The notes below the pieces were generated by a model that did no database searches, was not told the DNA's origin, and worked only from the letters and a program-made list of their open reading frames with translations. Of a stretch of 64,000 nt of DNA, positions 41,210-49,989 are shown one piece after another. How positions within the stretch are numbered: position 1 is the stretch's first letter; each line of letters starts with the position of its first letter. The stretch spans positions 36,379 through 100,378 of the forward strand of contig NZ_JAMXMV010000025.1 of the NCBI RefSeq assembly GCF_024055715.1, given 5' to 3'. This stretch comes from Actinoallomurus soli (GTDB lineage Bacteria; Actinomycetota; Actinomycetes; Streptosporangiales; Streptosporangiaceae). The position numbers and the translations under genes were made by a program.

Positions 41210-42559
41210 ATGCGCGATCACCCTTGGCGTGACGGCCGCTGGAAGGCGGCCATCGCCACGACGGCCGTCGCCTGCGCGGCCGTCACGGCCACTCTGGTCA
41301 CCGGAAGCGCCCGGGCCGGCACGTTGTCCGGCACCCTTTACCGCGACCCGACCACGCAGGTCGTCCGTTGGGTCGAGGCCAACCCCAACGACGCGCGTAC
41401 CCCCGTCATCCGTGACAAGATCGCCAGCCAGTCGCAGGCCCACTGGCTGTCGGCGTTCAATCCCAGCACGGTGACCTCCGAGGTCTCCGGCGTGGTCAAC
41501 GCCGCGAGCTCCGCGAACCAGATCCCCGTGCTCTCGGTGTACGAGATCCCCAACCGCGACTGCGGCGGCGCGAGCGCCGGTGGCGCGCCCGACTTCACCC
41601 AGTACCAGCAGTGGATCGCAGGCTTCGCCCAGGGCCTCGGCGGCCGGACGGTCATCATCACTCTGGAGACCGACGCGCTCGCCCTGCAGACCTGCCTGAG
41701 CGGCTCCGATGTCGCGGCTCGCGACCAGGCGATCTCCCAGGCCGTACAGACGATCAAGAGGGCCGACGCGAACGCCAAGGTCTATCTCGACGGCGGCCAC
41801 TCGGCGTGGAACTCCGCCAGCGAGCAGGGAAGCCGCCTGAAGGCCGCGGGCGTCCAGTACGCCGACGGCTTCTTCACCAACGTGTCGAACTTCCAGCCGC
41901 TGTCGAACGAGGCGGCGTACGGCCGGTCGATCATCTCCTACCTGCAGTCCCAGGGCATTTCCGGCAAGCACCAGATCATCGACACCAGCCGTAACGGGGG
42001 TTCCGTCGGCGCGCAGGGCGATTGGTGCGGCGATGACAACACCGACCACCGCATCGGCAACTACCCGACCCTGAACACCGGCGACCAGAACATCGACGGC
42101 TACCTGTGGATCAAACCGCCGGGCGAAGCCGACGGATGCGTCTACCCGGCCGGGAACTTCGTTCCCGACCTCGCCTACAACCTCGCCGGCTCGGCCCCCA
42201 ACCCGCCGGACTCGCCCACTCCGACGCCCACGCCCACGCCGACCCCCACCCCGCCGACGGGTGGCGGCGCCTGCACGGCGGCCTACCAGACGACGAGCTC
42301 CTGGCAGGGCGGCTTCCAAGGCCAGATATCCGTCACCGCCGGAAGCTCGGCGATCAAGAGCTGGAAGCTGACCTTCTCGCTGCCCAGCGGCGTCTCGATC
42401 AACCAGCTCTGGAACGGCACGCTGACCACCAGCGGATCCACCGCCACCGTCACCAACGTGTCGTGGAACGGCAACCTCGCAGCGGGGGCCTCCGCGCAGG
42501 TCGGCTTCACCGCCACCGGCAACGCGTCCTCCCTCACCCCCACCTGCACCGCATCCTGA
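41210..42559 (+). CDS. Secreted GH6 cellulase with CBM2
   Basis: 449 residues from the ATG at 41210, preceded by AAAGGACGGG. A signal peptide (AAIATTAVACAAVTATLVTG) leads to the GH6 catalytic domain: VLSVYEIPNRDCGGASAG with the pKa-tuning Asp, TVIITLETDALALQTC holding the acid Asp (family LEPDALA; here P is T), VYLDGGHSAW and YLWIKPPGEADG. A TPTP linker precedes a CBM2 (ACTAAYQTTSSWQGGFQGQI, WNGTLTTSG, NVSWNGNL) that binds crystalline cellulose. It acts outside the cell as an endoglucanase or cellobiohydrolase. No CebR box is visible upstream. Confidence 0.94.
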   Translation: MRDHPWRDGRWKAAIATTAVACAAVTATLVTGSARAGTLSGTLYRDPTTQVVRWVEANPNDARTPVIRDKIASQSQAHWLSAFNPSTVTSEVSGVVNAASSANQIPVLSVYEIPNRDCGGASAGGAPDFTQYQQWIAGFAQGLGGRTVIITLETDALALQTCLSGSDVAARDQAISQAVQTIKRADANAKVYLDGGHSAWNSASEQGSRLKAAGVQYADGFFTNVSNFQPLSNEAAYGRSIISYLQSQGISGKHQIIDTSRNGGSVGAQGDWCGDDNTDHRIGNYPTLNTGDQNIDGYLWIKPPGEADGCVYPAGNFVPDLAYNLAGSAPNPPDSPTPTPTPTPTPTPPTGGGACTAAYQTTSSWQGGFQGQISVTAGSSAIKSWKLTFSLPSGVSINQLWNGTLTTSGSTATVTNVSWNGNLAAGASAQVGFTATGNASSLTPTCTAS

Positions 42560-42636
42560 ACCGCTTGCCCGATGGTCCGGCCCGCACCCGAGGGTGTGTC
42601 CGGCCAGAGCCCATCGCGAAGGGCTGAGAACGACGA

Positions 42637-42668
42637 CGAGTGGGCGACCTCCGAAGGTCGCCCACTCG
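42637..42668. terminator. Terminator hairpin after the GH6 gene
   Basis: CGAGTGGGCGACCT (42637-42650) pairs with AGGTCGCCCACTCG (42655-42668) over a CCGA loop, a 14-bp perfect stem 78 bases past the cellulase stop. Confidence 0.8.
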
Positions 42669-42855
42669 CCTATTACGCACGCCGCGAGGGGTCCGGCTCT
42701 CGGCCGACCGGGGGAATCCGCTGGTGAGCCACCCTTTCGGTTAGGGTCGACAGAGAGACGGCGCGGGTCCAGCCACTGCCTGGACGCCCGGAACGGCGGC
42801 CGTCGGCGCTGCCCGACGGTCCGCACGGCACCAGATCCCGTCGAGGGAGCCGGTC

Positions 42856-44067
42856 ATGCTCTCAGAACGCTCGCGGCCCATCATCGCGGCGACGCTCCCG
42901 GTGGTCGCCGAGCACATCGGTGAGATCGCCCAGCGCTTCTACGAGCACATGTTCAGGGTGCATCCCGAACTCCTGGACGGCACCTTCAACCGGGGGAACC
43001 AGGCCAGCGGGGAGCAGCAGCGGGCACTGGCCGGTTCGGTCGCGGCGTACGCCACCAGACTGCTGGAGACGCCGGAGCGGACACCGGAGCACCTGCTCTC
43101 CCGGATCGCGCACAAGCACGCCTCCCTCGGCATCCGCCCCGCTCAGTACCAGATCGTCAACGATCACCTGATGTGGGCGATCGCCGACGTCCTCGGCGAG
43201 GCCGTCACCCCGGAGGTCGCCGCGGCCTGGAACGAGGTCTACTGGCTCATGGCCCACAGCCTCATCCACGAGGAGCGCGGCCTGTACGGCGCGCGGGGGG
43301 TCACGCCCGAGACCGTGTGGCGTTCCTGGGAGGTCGAGAAGAAGTTCCGGGAGACCCGGGACGTCGTCACCTTCGTGGTCAAGCGGATCGACGACCGCCT
43401 GGTGAAGACCTCACTCCCCGGCCAGTACGTCACGGTGCGGATGCGGATGCCGGACGGGATCCTCCAGCCCCGCCAGTACAGCCTGACGAGGGCCGACGAC
43501 GGATGCCATCGCCAGTTCTCGGTGAAGCGGGTCCAGGCCGCCGACGGCAGGCCGGCCGGTGAGATGTCGACGCTGCTGCACGATTCGGTGAGTGTGGGCG
43601 ACGTCCTGACGCTGTCCCTCCCGTACGGGAACGTCGTGCTCGACGACTCCGGACGGCCGGTGATCTTCGCCTCGGCGGGGATCGGGATCATCCCGATGGC
43701 CGGGATGCTCTCCCACCTCGAGAAGGCCGAGTCCAGGCTGCCCATCACGATGCTCCACGCCGACCTGGAGGAGGCCACGTTCCCTCTGCGCCGCCAAGTG
43801 GTGAATGACATCGTCGAACTGCCGCACGCCGAGCTGTACGTCTGGTACGAGAAGGGCGCTCACAGCATCGAACCGGTGAACGGGGTCTTCGACGGGACCA
43901 TGGACCTCTCGGCGGTCGACCTGCCGCACAACGCGATCTACTACCTGTGCGGCCCGCTGCCGTTCATGCGCGCGCTGCGGAGTTCGCTCCTCACGCGGGG
44001 CGTCGTCCCCGACGACATCCACTACGAGGTCTTCGGCCCCGATCTCTGGCAGGCCGACATGGATTAG
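42856..44067 (+). CDS. hmp: Flavohemoglobin (nitric oxide dioxygenase)
   Basis: 403 residues. The globin domain has the proximal His88 in RIAHKHASLGIRPAQY. The FAD domain has LQPRQYSLTRADD and the NAD domain SAGIGIIPMAGMLSHLEK and YYLCGPLPFMRALRSSL. It converts NO and O2 to nitrate using NADPH in the cytoplasm. I see no clear NsrR box in the 187 bases between the preceding terminator and the start. It stands alone between the cellulase gene and a convergent monooxygenase gene. Confidence 0.94.
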   Translation: MLSERSRPIIAATLPVVAEHIGEIAQRFYEHMFRVHPELLDGTFNRGNQASGEQQRALAGSVAAYATRLLETPERTPEHLLSRIAHKHASLGIRPAQYQIVNDHLMWAIADVLGEAVTPEVAAAWNEVYWLMAHSLIHEERGLYGARGVTPETVWRSWEVEKKFRETRDVVTFVVKRIDDRLVKTSLPGQYVTVRMRMPDGILQPRQYSLTRADDGCHRQFSVKRVQAADGRPAGEMSTLLHDSVSVGDVLTLSLPYGNVVLDDSGRPVIFASAGIGIIPMAGMLSHLEKAESRLPITMLHADLEEATFPLRRQVVNDIVELPHAELYVWYEKGAHSIEPVNGVFDGTMDLSAVDLPHNAIYYLCGPLPFMRALRSSLLTRGVVPDDIHYEVFGPDLWQADMD

Positions 44068-44131
44068 CCCGCCGGCCCGGCCCCGCCGGAGGGTCGGATC
44101 GGTCAGTGGAGGATTCTCGCGGGACGGGCGC

Positions 44132-45271
44132 TCAGGGCCGGCCGTCGTCGCCGAAGTCGGGTACGTCGGCGGCCAGCAGGTGCTCGGTGCCGCCTTGGAG
44201 GATCTCGGCCGTCTCGATCGAGCGGGGGAGCATGGTCTTCTCGTACGTGCGGATGGCGTCGTCGACGGTGGCCGCGTTCGCGAGGGCGAGGGCGAGGTCA
44301 CTGGCGTCGAGCATGGCGAGGTTGACGCCGACGCCGAGCGGGGGCATGAGGTGGGCGGCGTCGCCGAGCAGGGTCACCGTGGGGTTGTGCTCCCAGGCGT
44401 GCGGGACCGGCAGGGCGAAGATCGGGCGGTCGACGTACGGACCGTCGTTGTCGGTGATCATTTGGCGCATGCGGGGCGACCAGCCGGCGTACTCGTCGAG
44501 CAGCAGCGCGCGGATGCCGTCGGTGTCATCGGCGGCCAGGCCGCGTGCGGTCATCCAGCCGACCGGGACCCGCCGGATGAGGTAGACGCGGATGTGGTTC
44601 CCGCCGTTGCGCTGGGCGAACAGGCCGCGAACACCGTCGGCCGCGGCGGCGCTGCCCTGGCCGACCAGTTCGGCGATGTCGGCGTGCCGGTTGTCCACGT
44701 CGGAGAACCATGCCTCCAGGAAGCTCACCCCGGTGTACTCGGGGACGGCGGAAGACACGGCCGGGCGTGCCCGGGAGAAGGCGCCGTCGGCGCCGATGAC
44801 CAGATCGGTCTCGACGGTCGTGCCGTCGGCGAAGTGCAACCGGCGCGGCCCGTCGGCGGGTCCGCTGATCGTGTCGAGGGCGCGGCCCCAGTGCACGGTT
44901 CCCGGTTCGAGGGAACCGAGCAGCAGGTCGCGCAGCAGGCCGCGGTCGATCTCCGGCTTGAAGAGCTCGTCGGCCTCCGGGACGTCGTGGGACCTGATCG
45001 TGCCGGTCGGGTCGATCTGGCGCATCTCCTGTCCCTCGGGACGGGCCAGCCTGAAGAACTCGTCGAGCAGGCCGGCTTCGCGCAGGGCGAGCTGGCCGTT
45101 GTCGGCGTGCAGGTCGAGGGTGCCGCCCTGGTCGCGCGCGTCGGGACCAGGGTCGCGGTCGTAGACGGTGACCGCCAGGCCGCGCTGCTGGAGGATGCGG
45201 GCGCAGGTCAGCCCGCCGGGCCCGGCGCCGATGACGCTGATCCTGGCGTGGGCGGGTGCCGGGGATTTCAT
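44132..45271 (-). CDS. TetX-like FAD-dependent monooxygenase
   Basis: 379 residues from the ATG at 45271, preceded by GGAAGG. The FAD-binding fold reads ISVIGAGPGGLTCARILQQR, with QGGTLDLHADNGQLALREAG and the second FAD motif TVTLLGDAAHLMPPLGVGVN. The RGGTLDLH-type segment and FKPEIDRGLLRDLLLGSL are typical of tetracycline-inactivating TetX relatives and other group A hydroxylases. It probably hydroxylates an aromatic or polyketide compound; tetracycline resistance is possible but unproven. The region upstream of its start (45385-45425) has repeated CAACTTAGTG/CAACTAGTG sites. Confidence 0.88.
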   Translation of the reverse strand: MKSPAPAHARISVIGAGPGGLTCARILQQRGLAVTVYDRDPGPDARDQGGTLDLHADNGQLALREAGLLDEFFRLARPEGQEMRQIDPTGTIRSHDVPEADELFKPEIDRGLLRDLLLGSLEPGTVHWGRALDTISGPADGPRRLHFADGTTVETDLVIGADGAFSRARPAVSSAVPEYTGVSFLEAWFSDVDNRHADIAELVGQGSAAAADGVRGLFAQRNGGNHIRVYLIRRVPVGWMTARGLAADDTDGIRALLLDEYAGWSPRMRQMITDNDGPYVDRPIFALPVPHAWEHNPTVTLLGDAAHLMPPLGVGVNLAMLDASDLALALANAATVDDAIRTYEKTMLPRSIETAEILQGGTEHLLAADVPDFGDDGRP

Positions 45272-45398
45272 GGTCGTTCCTTCCGATCGAGGAGAGGGGG
45301 GCTTCGAGCGAGCAGGCCGCATGACGCCGAGAAAGGTGCGCCGCTCGGGTGCCTCACAACCCCTAGAGAAGCAGACCGAGTAGAAAAGTGCAACAAGT

Positions 45399-45424
45399 CA
45401 ACTTAGTGATCGGCACAACTAGTG
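45399..45424. promoter_or_regulatory. Repeated half-sites upstream of the TetX-like gene
   Basis: CAACTTAGTG at 45399 and CAACTAGTG at 45416 form a near-direct repeat in an AT-rich patch about 130 bases upstream of the monooxygenase start. It looks like an operator, but no regulator gene adjoins it. Confidence 0.35.
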
Positions 45425-45489
45425 AACTCGCTGCCGCCTTGGCTGCCTTGGTCGTGGCCGGTCGAGGGCGCCGGCCGCGGCGGGTTTCA

Positions 45490-45681
45490 CTACGACGCGG
45501 TGAGGGTCCACTCGACGCGCGAAGGCCCGGGCACCTCGGCCTGTGCGCTGATCACCAGGCGATGTCGGCCCGGCGCGAGACCGGGAAGCAACACCCAGAA
45601 CCCGCGATCGGTGACGCTGCCCTCGTCGGCCACTCCGCTCAAGGCGCCACCGGGGACCGCCTTGGCAGGCAGGATGATCAA
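45490..45681 (-). CDS. Small ORF coupled to the methyltransferase gene, possibly a gene remnant
   Basis: 63 residues from an ATG that overlaps the methyltransferase stop (ATGA). The segment RGFWVLLPGLAPGRHRLVIS resembles the C-terminus of secreted beta-sandwich proteins (consensus GYWVLLPPLxPGxHTI), so this may be the 3' remnant of a larger lost gene that has gained a start. It has no signal peptide. Whether it is expressed is unknown. Confidence 0.4.
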   Translation of the reverse strand: MIILPAKAVPGGALSGVADEGSVTDRGFWVLLPGLAPGRHRLVISAQAEVPGPSRVEWTLTAS

Positions 45682-46559
45682 GGTCTGGTCGCGAATCCCC
45701 AGCGGTTGGCGGCCAGCGCGTCGGGGCGCTCGGGCTCGGGAAGCGGGCCGCGCCCGTATTCACGGGTGAAGTCGAACGCGGTGTGGACCGACGTGCGCCA
45801 GCCCCGGGCGGTCAGGTCCGCGGCGGAGTCGGGCCGTGGCCCCCGGGCGAACAGGGCGAGGAGGTCGATGCCGGTCCGTTCGGCCACCGAGTAGATCGGG
45901 CTCTCGCGGACGGCCGTCGACTCGGGGCCGAGCTTGACCTCGTAGGCCAGGGCGCTTCCGGGCGCGCTCAGCGCGTCCACCGCCGCGATGAGAGCACGCT
46001 CGGCGGCGTCGGGCAGGTAGAGCAGCAGTCCCTCGGCGAACCACGCGGTCGGTGCGGCCGGGTCGAAGCCCGCGCCGGTCAGCGCCGCGGTCCATTCGAG
46101 GCGCAGGTCGCACGCGATCGCGACGCGCTCGGTCTTCGGCACGGCGCCCAGCCCGTCGAGCACACGGGCCTTGAACGCGAGGACGCCCCTCTGGTCGATC
46201 TCGAAGATCCTGCAGCCGGGCGGCCAGTCCAGCCGGTACGCCCGCGTGTCGAGGCCGGCCCCGAGCAGCACCACCTGCCGGATCCCCGCGCCGGTCCGCC
46301 GCAGGACGAAGTCGTCGAAGACCCGCGTCCGGAGGCCGAAGTAGCGCCCCAGCCGGCCCCACAGGGGATCGGCCTCGCCGTCCGGGACCTGCCGCGGGCG
46401 CACCGGCCAGTCCGCGGACGCCCGGGCCGCGCGCACGAAGTGCTCGGCGTAGACGTCCTGCGCCAGCGTGTCGTGGCGGTGCGTCTCGATCGCCCGCGCC
46501 GCGGCGACCATGAGGGCGGTCAGCCCGACGCCCTCCTCCACACCGGTGATGTCGGCCAT
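45678..46559 (-). CDS. SAM-dependent methyltransferase, TIGR00027/PPM1 family
   Basis: 293 residues from the ATG at 46559, preceded by GAGAGGAG. MADITGVEEGVGLTALMVAA starts the family. SAM binding is at RQVVLLGAGLDTRAYRLDWP and IFEIDQRGVLAFKARVL; WFAEGLLLYLPDAAERALIA is also typical. Members are the leucine carboxymethyltransferase-like (TcmP/Omt) methyltransferases that are numerous in actinobacteria and mostly uncharacterised. The substrate is unknown. Confidence 0.9.
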   Translation of the reverse strand: MADITGVEEGVGLTALMVAAARAIETHRHDTLAQDVYAEHFVRAARASADWPVRPRQVPDGEADPLWGRLGRYFGLRTRVFDDFVLRRTGAGIRQVVLLGAGLDTRAYRLDWPPGCRIFEIDQRGVLAFKARVLDGLGAVPKTERVAIACDLRLEWTAALTGAGFDPAAPTAWFAEGLLLYLPDAAERALIAAVDALSAPGSALAYEVKLGPESTAVRESPIYSVAERTGIDLLALFARGPRPDSAADLTARGWRTSVHTAFDFTREYGRGPLPEPERPDALAANRWGFATRP

Positions 46560-46685
46560 GAGTGCTCCTCTCCGGGTCATCCGCGCGGCCGGCTCGCCCC
46601 CGAGCCGCGAGATGACGGCCGGTACGCGCGTCGGGCCGATATCCGCCTCGGGCATCGGCCCGACGCCGACCGCGCGCGGCGTGCG

Positions 46686-47201
46686 TCAGACCAACGTGTC
46701 CCCGACGGCGTGGCCGCCTCGGGCGAGGAAGTACTCCTCGATGGCCGTGCGCCACTCGCCGACGGCGACCCGGCCGGTGCCGTGGGGGTCGAACGCCTGG
46801 AAGAGCGCCTCGACGTTCTCCTCGGGGAATCCGACGGCCCGCATTCCCCGCACGAAGTCGGCGTGCTGGACGAAGCCGTCGTCGTCCCGGTCGCAGATCC
46901 CCGTCAGCGCCTCCGCGTACGGCCGGACGTTCACCTCGTAGCCGGCCGGTTCGTGGAACCGGGCGTACTCCTCGTAGGTCAGCTTCCCGTCGTTGTTCTG
47001 GTCGAGGGCGCCGACCAGGCCCTGCCAGTAGCGCCGGCAGCCGGTGCGGAGCGCCTGGGCCTTGGCCGAGCTCTCCGGCACGTCCAGGGCGTGGGTGATC
47101 CGGTGCGCGAGCCGGTCGAAGTCGTCCGCCTCCAGGTAGCCGTTCGCGTCCGTGTCGAGCGCGTTGAACGCGGCCTTGATCCGATCCAGACGTGCATCCA
47201 T
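46686..47201 (-). CDS. Calerythrin-like EF-hand calcium-binding protein
   Basis: 171 residues from the ATG at 47201 (MDARLDRIKAAFNALDTDAN). Four EF-hand loops can be seen: DTDANGYLEADDF, DQNNDGKLTYEEY, DRDDDGFVQHADF and a degenerate DPHGTGRVAVGEW with fewer oxygen ligands. This is the sarcoplasmic-calcium-binding-like arrangement of bacterial calerythrin. It would buffer or sense cytoplasmic calcium. It stands alone with 127 bases before the methyltransferase gene. Confidence 0.93.
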   Translation of the reverse strand: MDARLDRIKAAFNALDTDANGYLEADDFDRLAHRITHALDVPESSAKAQALRTGCRRYWQGLVGALDQNNDGKLTYEEYARFHEPAGYEVNVRPYAEALTGICDRDDDGFVQHADFVRGMRAVGFPEENVEALFQAFDPHGTGRVAVGEWRTAIEEYFLARGGHAVGDTLV

Positions 47202-47270
47202 CGGGAACCTCCAGAGAGGGTGTGATGTCATGACGCGGACAGTGAGACCATAGCTACCTAACGTGATCAA

Positions 47271-47858
47271 TCACATCTCTTCCGGCTCGGTCGGCCGACA
47301 TCGGCCACCCGAGGCCGTACGGCCGCCGCCGGCCCAGCCGGTCACCGCCACGACCTCGCGCGCGATGTCGATCACCGACCGCTCGTCGGTCGTGACCCGC
47401 ACGGTGTCCGGGGGCGCTCCCGCGTCGAGCAGCCGCGCCTTGTGGGAACTCGCCGTCAGGCCCTCCTCCAGTTCGGACCCGAGTTCCCGGCCCGTCAGAC
47501 GCCGGACGGCCGTGGCATCGGAGGCGGTGAGCAGCACCCGGATCATCCGCACGTCCGCCCCCATGGCGCGCTCGAACATGCCCGCCGTCTCCGGCAGCAC
47601 GCACACGGTGTTGACGTAGATGAGGCGGCGATGGCCGAGCGCGGCGAAATTGCCCCACACCGCGGTCAGATTGCGCTCCGTCAGCCGCGACCGGTCGGGG
47701 TCGTCTTCGGGCGCCGGGTGCACCTGCCCCATGAAGTCCCCGTCGATGACGGCATGGGCGACCGCCGCGGCGCGCAGCCGCGCCGAGACCTCCCATCCCA
47801 CCGTGGTCTTGCCGACGCCCGAGCGTCCTCCGATGAGCAGCACCTCCGCGTGACCCAT
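47271..47858 (-). CDS. P-loop NTPase / small-molecule kinase-like protein
   Basis: 195 residues from the ATG at 47858 (MGHAEVLLIGGRSGVGKTTV). Walker A is GGRSGVGKTTVGWEV near residue 11. AVIDGDFMGQVHP then TERNLTAVWGNFAALGHRRL suggest a substrate-binding lid like that of adenylate or shikimate kinases; RRLTGRELGSELEEGL follows. No catalytic residue can be assigned with certainty. Annotated relatives are simply AAA-family ATPases. Confidence 0.82.
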   Translation of the reverse strand: MGHAEVLLIGGRSGVGKTTVGWEVSARLRAAAVAHAVIDGDFMGQVHPAPEDDPDRSRLTERNLTAVWGNFAALGHRRLIYVNTVCVLPETAGMFERAMGADVRMIRVLLTASDATAVRRLTGRELGSELEEGLTASSHKARLLDAGAPPDTVRVTTDERSVIDIAREVVAVTGWAGGGRTASGGRCRPTEPEEM

Positions 47859-47919
47859 GCCCGCAGCATGACGGCCACCGGCCGCGTCACGCCAACGCCT
47901 TCCCCCGCCTCGGTCGCGG

Positions 47920-48330
47920 TCAGCGGTAGAAGACCGCCACCCCGCCGTGGTGGGAGCAGGCGCCCTGGTGGTGGGCGGCGTACGAGTAGGTGCCGTCGTT
48001 GCAGCGCGCCGTCGCGCCGGCCGGGTGGTCGGGCGGCTTCGGGGCCGCCGGGCGCCGCTTCGGCCGGCTCGGCACCCGATGCGGCTTCGGCACATGGGTC
48101 CGGTGCGTGGGGATCCCCCGGGCGCCCGCCCGTACGGTCGGCGTGGACGAGTCCTTCGGCGTCGGGGACGGCGGGGGCGGGAGGACCGTGGAGGGCGAGT
48201 CGGCCGGCGTCGCGGACACGCTGGGCCGGTCAGAGGGCGCGGCCGCCCCGCCGGCGTCGGCCGCGGTCGTGCGGCATCCACCGAGCAGCAGTGCCGCGCC
48301 GAGGATCAGGGCCGGTGTCCGATGGCGCAT
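47920..48330 (-). CDS. DUF3761 lipoprotein
   Basis: 136 residues from the ATG at 48330. A lipobox signal (LILGAALLLGGC) is followed by a long Pro/Ser/Thr/Lys-rich linker that would span the cell wall. The C-terminal domain RCNDGTYSYAAHHQGACSHH, ending GGVAVFYR, is DUF3761, with two Cys likely to form a disulfide and several His. It is membrane-anchored and faces outward. The function is unknown. Confidence 0.88.
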   Translation of the reverse strand: MRHRTPALILGAALLLGGCRTTAADAGGAAAPSDRPSVSATPADSPSTVLPPPPSPTPKDSSTPTVRAGARGIPTHRTHVPKPHRVPSRPKRRPAAPKPPDHPAGATARCNDGTYSYAAHHQGACSHHGGVAVFYR

Positions 48331-48505
48331 CGCCGTCTCCCGTCGTAGAGGACGCGAGTTGGACGGCCGCATACCGGGGCGGGTTGCCCTGAAACCGCTA
48401 GATGGCGACATACGGCCAATTACGCGCGATACGTAACGTGTGCGATCAGACACCGATGGACGCCGCGTTTCGCGCCCCCTCATCGGGGTGGCGGGTGGGC
48501 GTGCG

Positions 48506-48874
48506 TCAGGCGGTGGTGGCGACGTCGCGGTAGTACTGGATCTTCCCGCGCAGGTGCTCCCGCTGGGAGCGCAGCGTCTCGAGCTGCCGGTCGATGCGCT
48601 CGTCGTGCGCCTCCAGCAGGGCGATGCGCTCGTCGAGCGTCGCGTCGCCGCCACGGGCCAGCTCGGCGTAGCGCCGCATCTCCGCGATCGGCATGCCGGT
48701 GTCGCGGAGGCAGCGCAGGACGCCGAGGAAGCCCAGGTCGTCGGAGCTGAAGCGGCGCCGGCCCGCGGCCGTGCGGTCGATCCGGTCGAGCAGGCCGATC
48801 TTCTCGTAGTAGCGGAGCGTGTCGATGCTGAAGCCGGTCTTCTCGGCCGTCTGTGCCGGTGAGTAGAACGTCAC
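48506..48874 (-). CDS. MerR-family transcriptional regulator
   Basis: 122 residues from the GTG at 48874. The helix-turn-helix reads FYSPAQTAEKTGFSIDTLRY, then YEKIGLLDRIDRTAAGRRRF; MPIAEMRRYAELARGGD and a long coiled-coil dimerisation helix follow. The GTG coincides with the predicted transcription start, so the mRNA is likely leaderless. It is divergent from an aldo/keto reductase gene, the usual partner of this MerR subgroup, and both promoters hold the same palindrome. Confidence 0.92.
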   Translation of the reverse strand: MTFYSPAQTAEKTGFSIDTLRYYEKIGLLDRIDRTAAGRRRFSSDDLGFLGVLRCLRDTGMPIAEMRRYAELARGGDATLDERIALLEAHDERIDRQLETLRSQREHLRGKIQYYRDVATTA

Positions 48875-48880
48875 GCCCCG

Positions 48881-48911
48881 ATGATCACACCTGGAGCGCA
48901 CTCCAGGTCAA
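48881..48911 (-). promoter_or_regulatory. MerR-type promoter and operator of merR
   Basis: Minus strand TTGACC (48911-48906), a 19-base spacer and GATCAT (48886-48881). The long spacer, characteristic of MerR-activated promoters, contains the palindrome CTGGAGTGCGCTCCAG (48906-48891). Confidence 0.75.
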
Positions 48912-48931
48912 GCTCCAGGAAACGCTCCGGC

Positions 48932-48962
48932 TTGACCTGGAGCGCGCTCCAGATCGCAGAGT
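48932..48962 (+). promoter_or_regulatory. MerR-type promoter and operator of the aldo/keto reductase gene
   Basis: TTGACC (48932-48937), a 19-base spacer and CAGAGT (48957-48962). The spacer holds the perfect palindrome CTGGAGCGCGCTCCAG (48937-48952), nearly the same as in the divergent merR promoter. Confidence 0.78.
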
Positions 48963-49001
48963 GTGTCGCGTCCCCGATCACCTTCACGAGAGGACGCGAT
49001 C

Positions 49002-49976
49002 ATGCGGCAACGGACCCTTGCCGACGGAACGGCCGTCAGCGCGCTCTGCCTCGGTGCCATGTGGTTCGGCACCCGGACCGACGAGGCGACGGCGTTCGCC
49101 ATCCTCGACCGTTTCGTCGAGGCCGGCGGCACCCTCATCGACACCGCCGACAACTACGCCTTCTGGGCGGACAACGGCGCCGGCGGGGAGAGCGAGGCGG
49201 TGCTCGGCCGCTGGCTGGCCGACCGCGGCGCGCGCGACCAGGTGGTGATCAGCACCAAGGTGGGGGCGCAGCCGACCGTCCCGGGCACGACCTGGCGGGA
49301 GAGCGGCGAAGGGCTGTCCGCCGCGGCGATCCGGTCGGCGGTCGAGGGCAGCCTCCGCCGGCTGGGCACCGACCACGTCGACGTGTACTGGGCGCACGTC
49401 GAGGACCGTACGGTGCCGATCGAGGAGACGGTGGACGCCTTCGCGTCGCTCGTCGAGCAGGGCACGGTCGGCGTCGTCGGCGCCAGCAACTTCGCCCTGT
49501 GGAAGGTCGAACGGGCGCGGGCGGTCGCGCGGAGTCAGCGGCGTCCCGGCTACACCTGCCTGCAGCTCCGCCACTCCTACCTGCGGCCGCGCCTCGACGT
49601 CATCCGCCCGGACGACCACGTGTTCGGGAACGTCGACGCCGGGACCCTGGACTACGTCCGCAGCGAGCCGGACATGAGCCTGTGGGCCTACAGCCCGCTC
49701 CTCAGCGGCACCTACGCGCGTACGGACCGGCCGCTGCACGCGGTGTACGACCACCCGGGGACACCGGCGCGGCGGGCCGCGCTGCGGGAGGTCGCGGACA
49801 CGATCGGCGCCACGCCCAACCAGGTCGTGCTGGCCTGGCTGATGGGCGGCGACCCGCCGATCATCCCGGTCGTCGGCGTCAGCTCGGTCGAACAGCTCGA
49901 CGAGGTCCTGGGAGCGGCCGACCTCGAACTCGACGACGAGCTGCGCCGCCGCCTCGACGAGGCGGAGGGCATCTGA
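49002..49976 (+). CDS. Aldo/keto reductase
   Basis: 324 residues from the ATG at 49002, preceded by GAGAGGAC. The catalytic tetrad is recognisable: Asp in LIDTADNYAFWA with the Tyr (GGESEAVLGRWL follows), Lys in VVISTKVG and His in DVYWAHVEDRTVP. VGVVGASNFALW and the C-terminal PIIPVVGVSSVEQLDEVL bind NADPH. It reduces carbonyl compounds. Control by the divergent MerR regulator suggests a detoxification role. Confidence 0.93.
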   Translation: MRQRTLADGTAVSALCLGAMWFGTRTDEATAFAILDRFVEAGGTLIDTADNYAFWADNGAGGESEAVLGRWLADRGARDQVVISTKVGAQPTVPGTTWRESGEGLSAAAIRSAVEGSLRRLGTDHVDVYWAHVEDRTVPIEETVDAFASLVEQGTVGVVGASNFALWKVERARAVARSQRRPGYTCLQLRHSYLRPRLDVIRPDDHVFGNVDAGTLDYVRSEPDMSLWAYSPLLSGTYARTDRPLHAVYDHPGTPARRAALREVADTIGATPNQVVLAWLMGGDPPIIPVVGVSSVEQLDEVLGAADLELDDELRRRLDEAEGI

Positions 49977-49989
49977 GGCGCGCTCGGGG

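Noticed and set aside
45388..45894. Plus-strand ORF beginning MQQVNLVIGTTSELAAALAA as a divergent regulator
   Set aside because: After the first 25 residues it turns into Arg-rich shadow sequence antisense to the small ORF and the methyltransferase. No helix-turn-helix can be read.
47920..48654. Longer form of the DUF3761 protein starting at 48654
   Set aside because: The extra N-terminus is antisense to the MerR gene and would bury the lipoprotein signal that begins at 48330.
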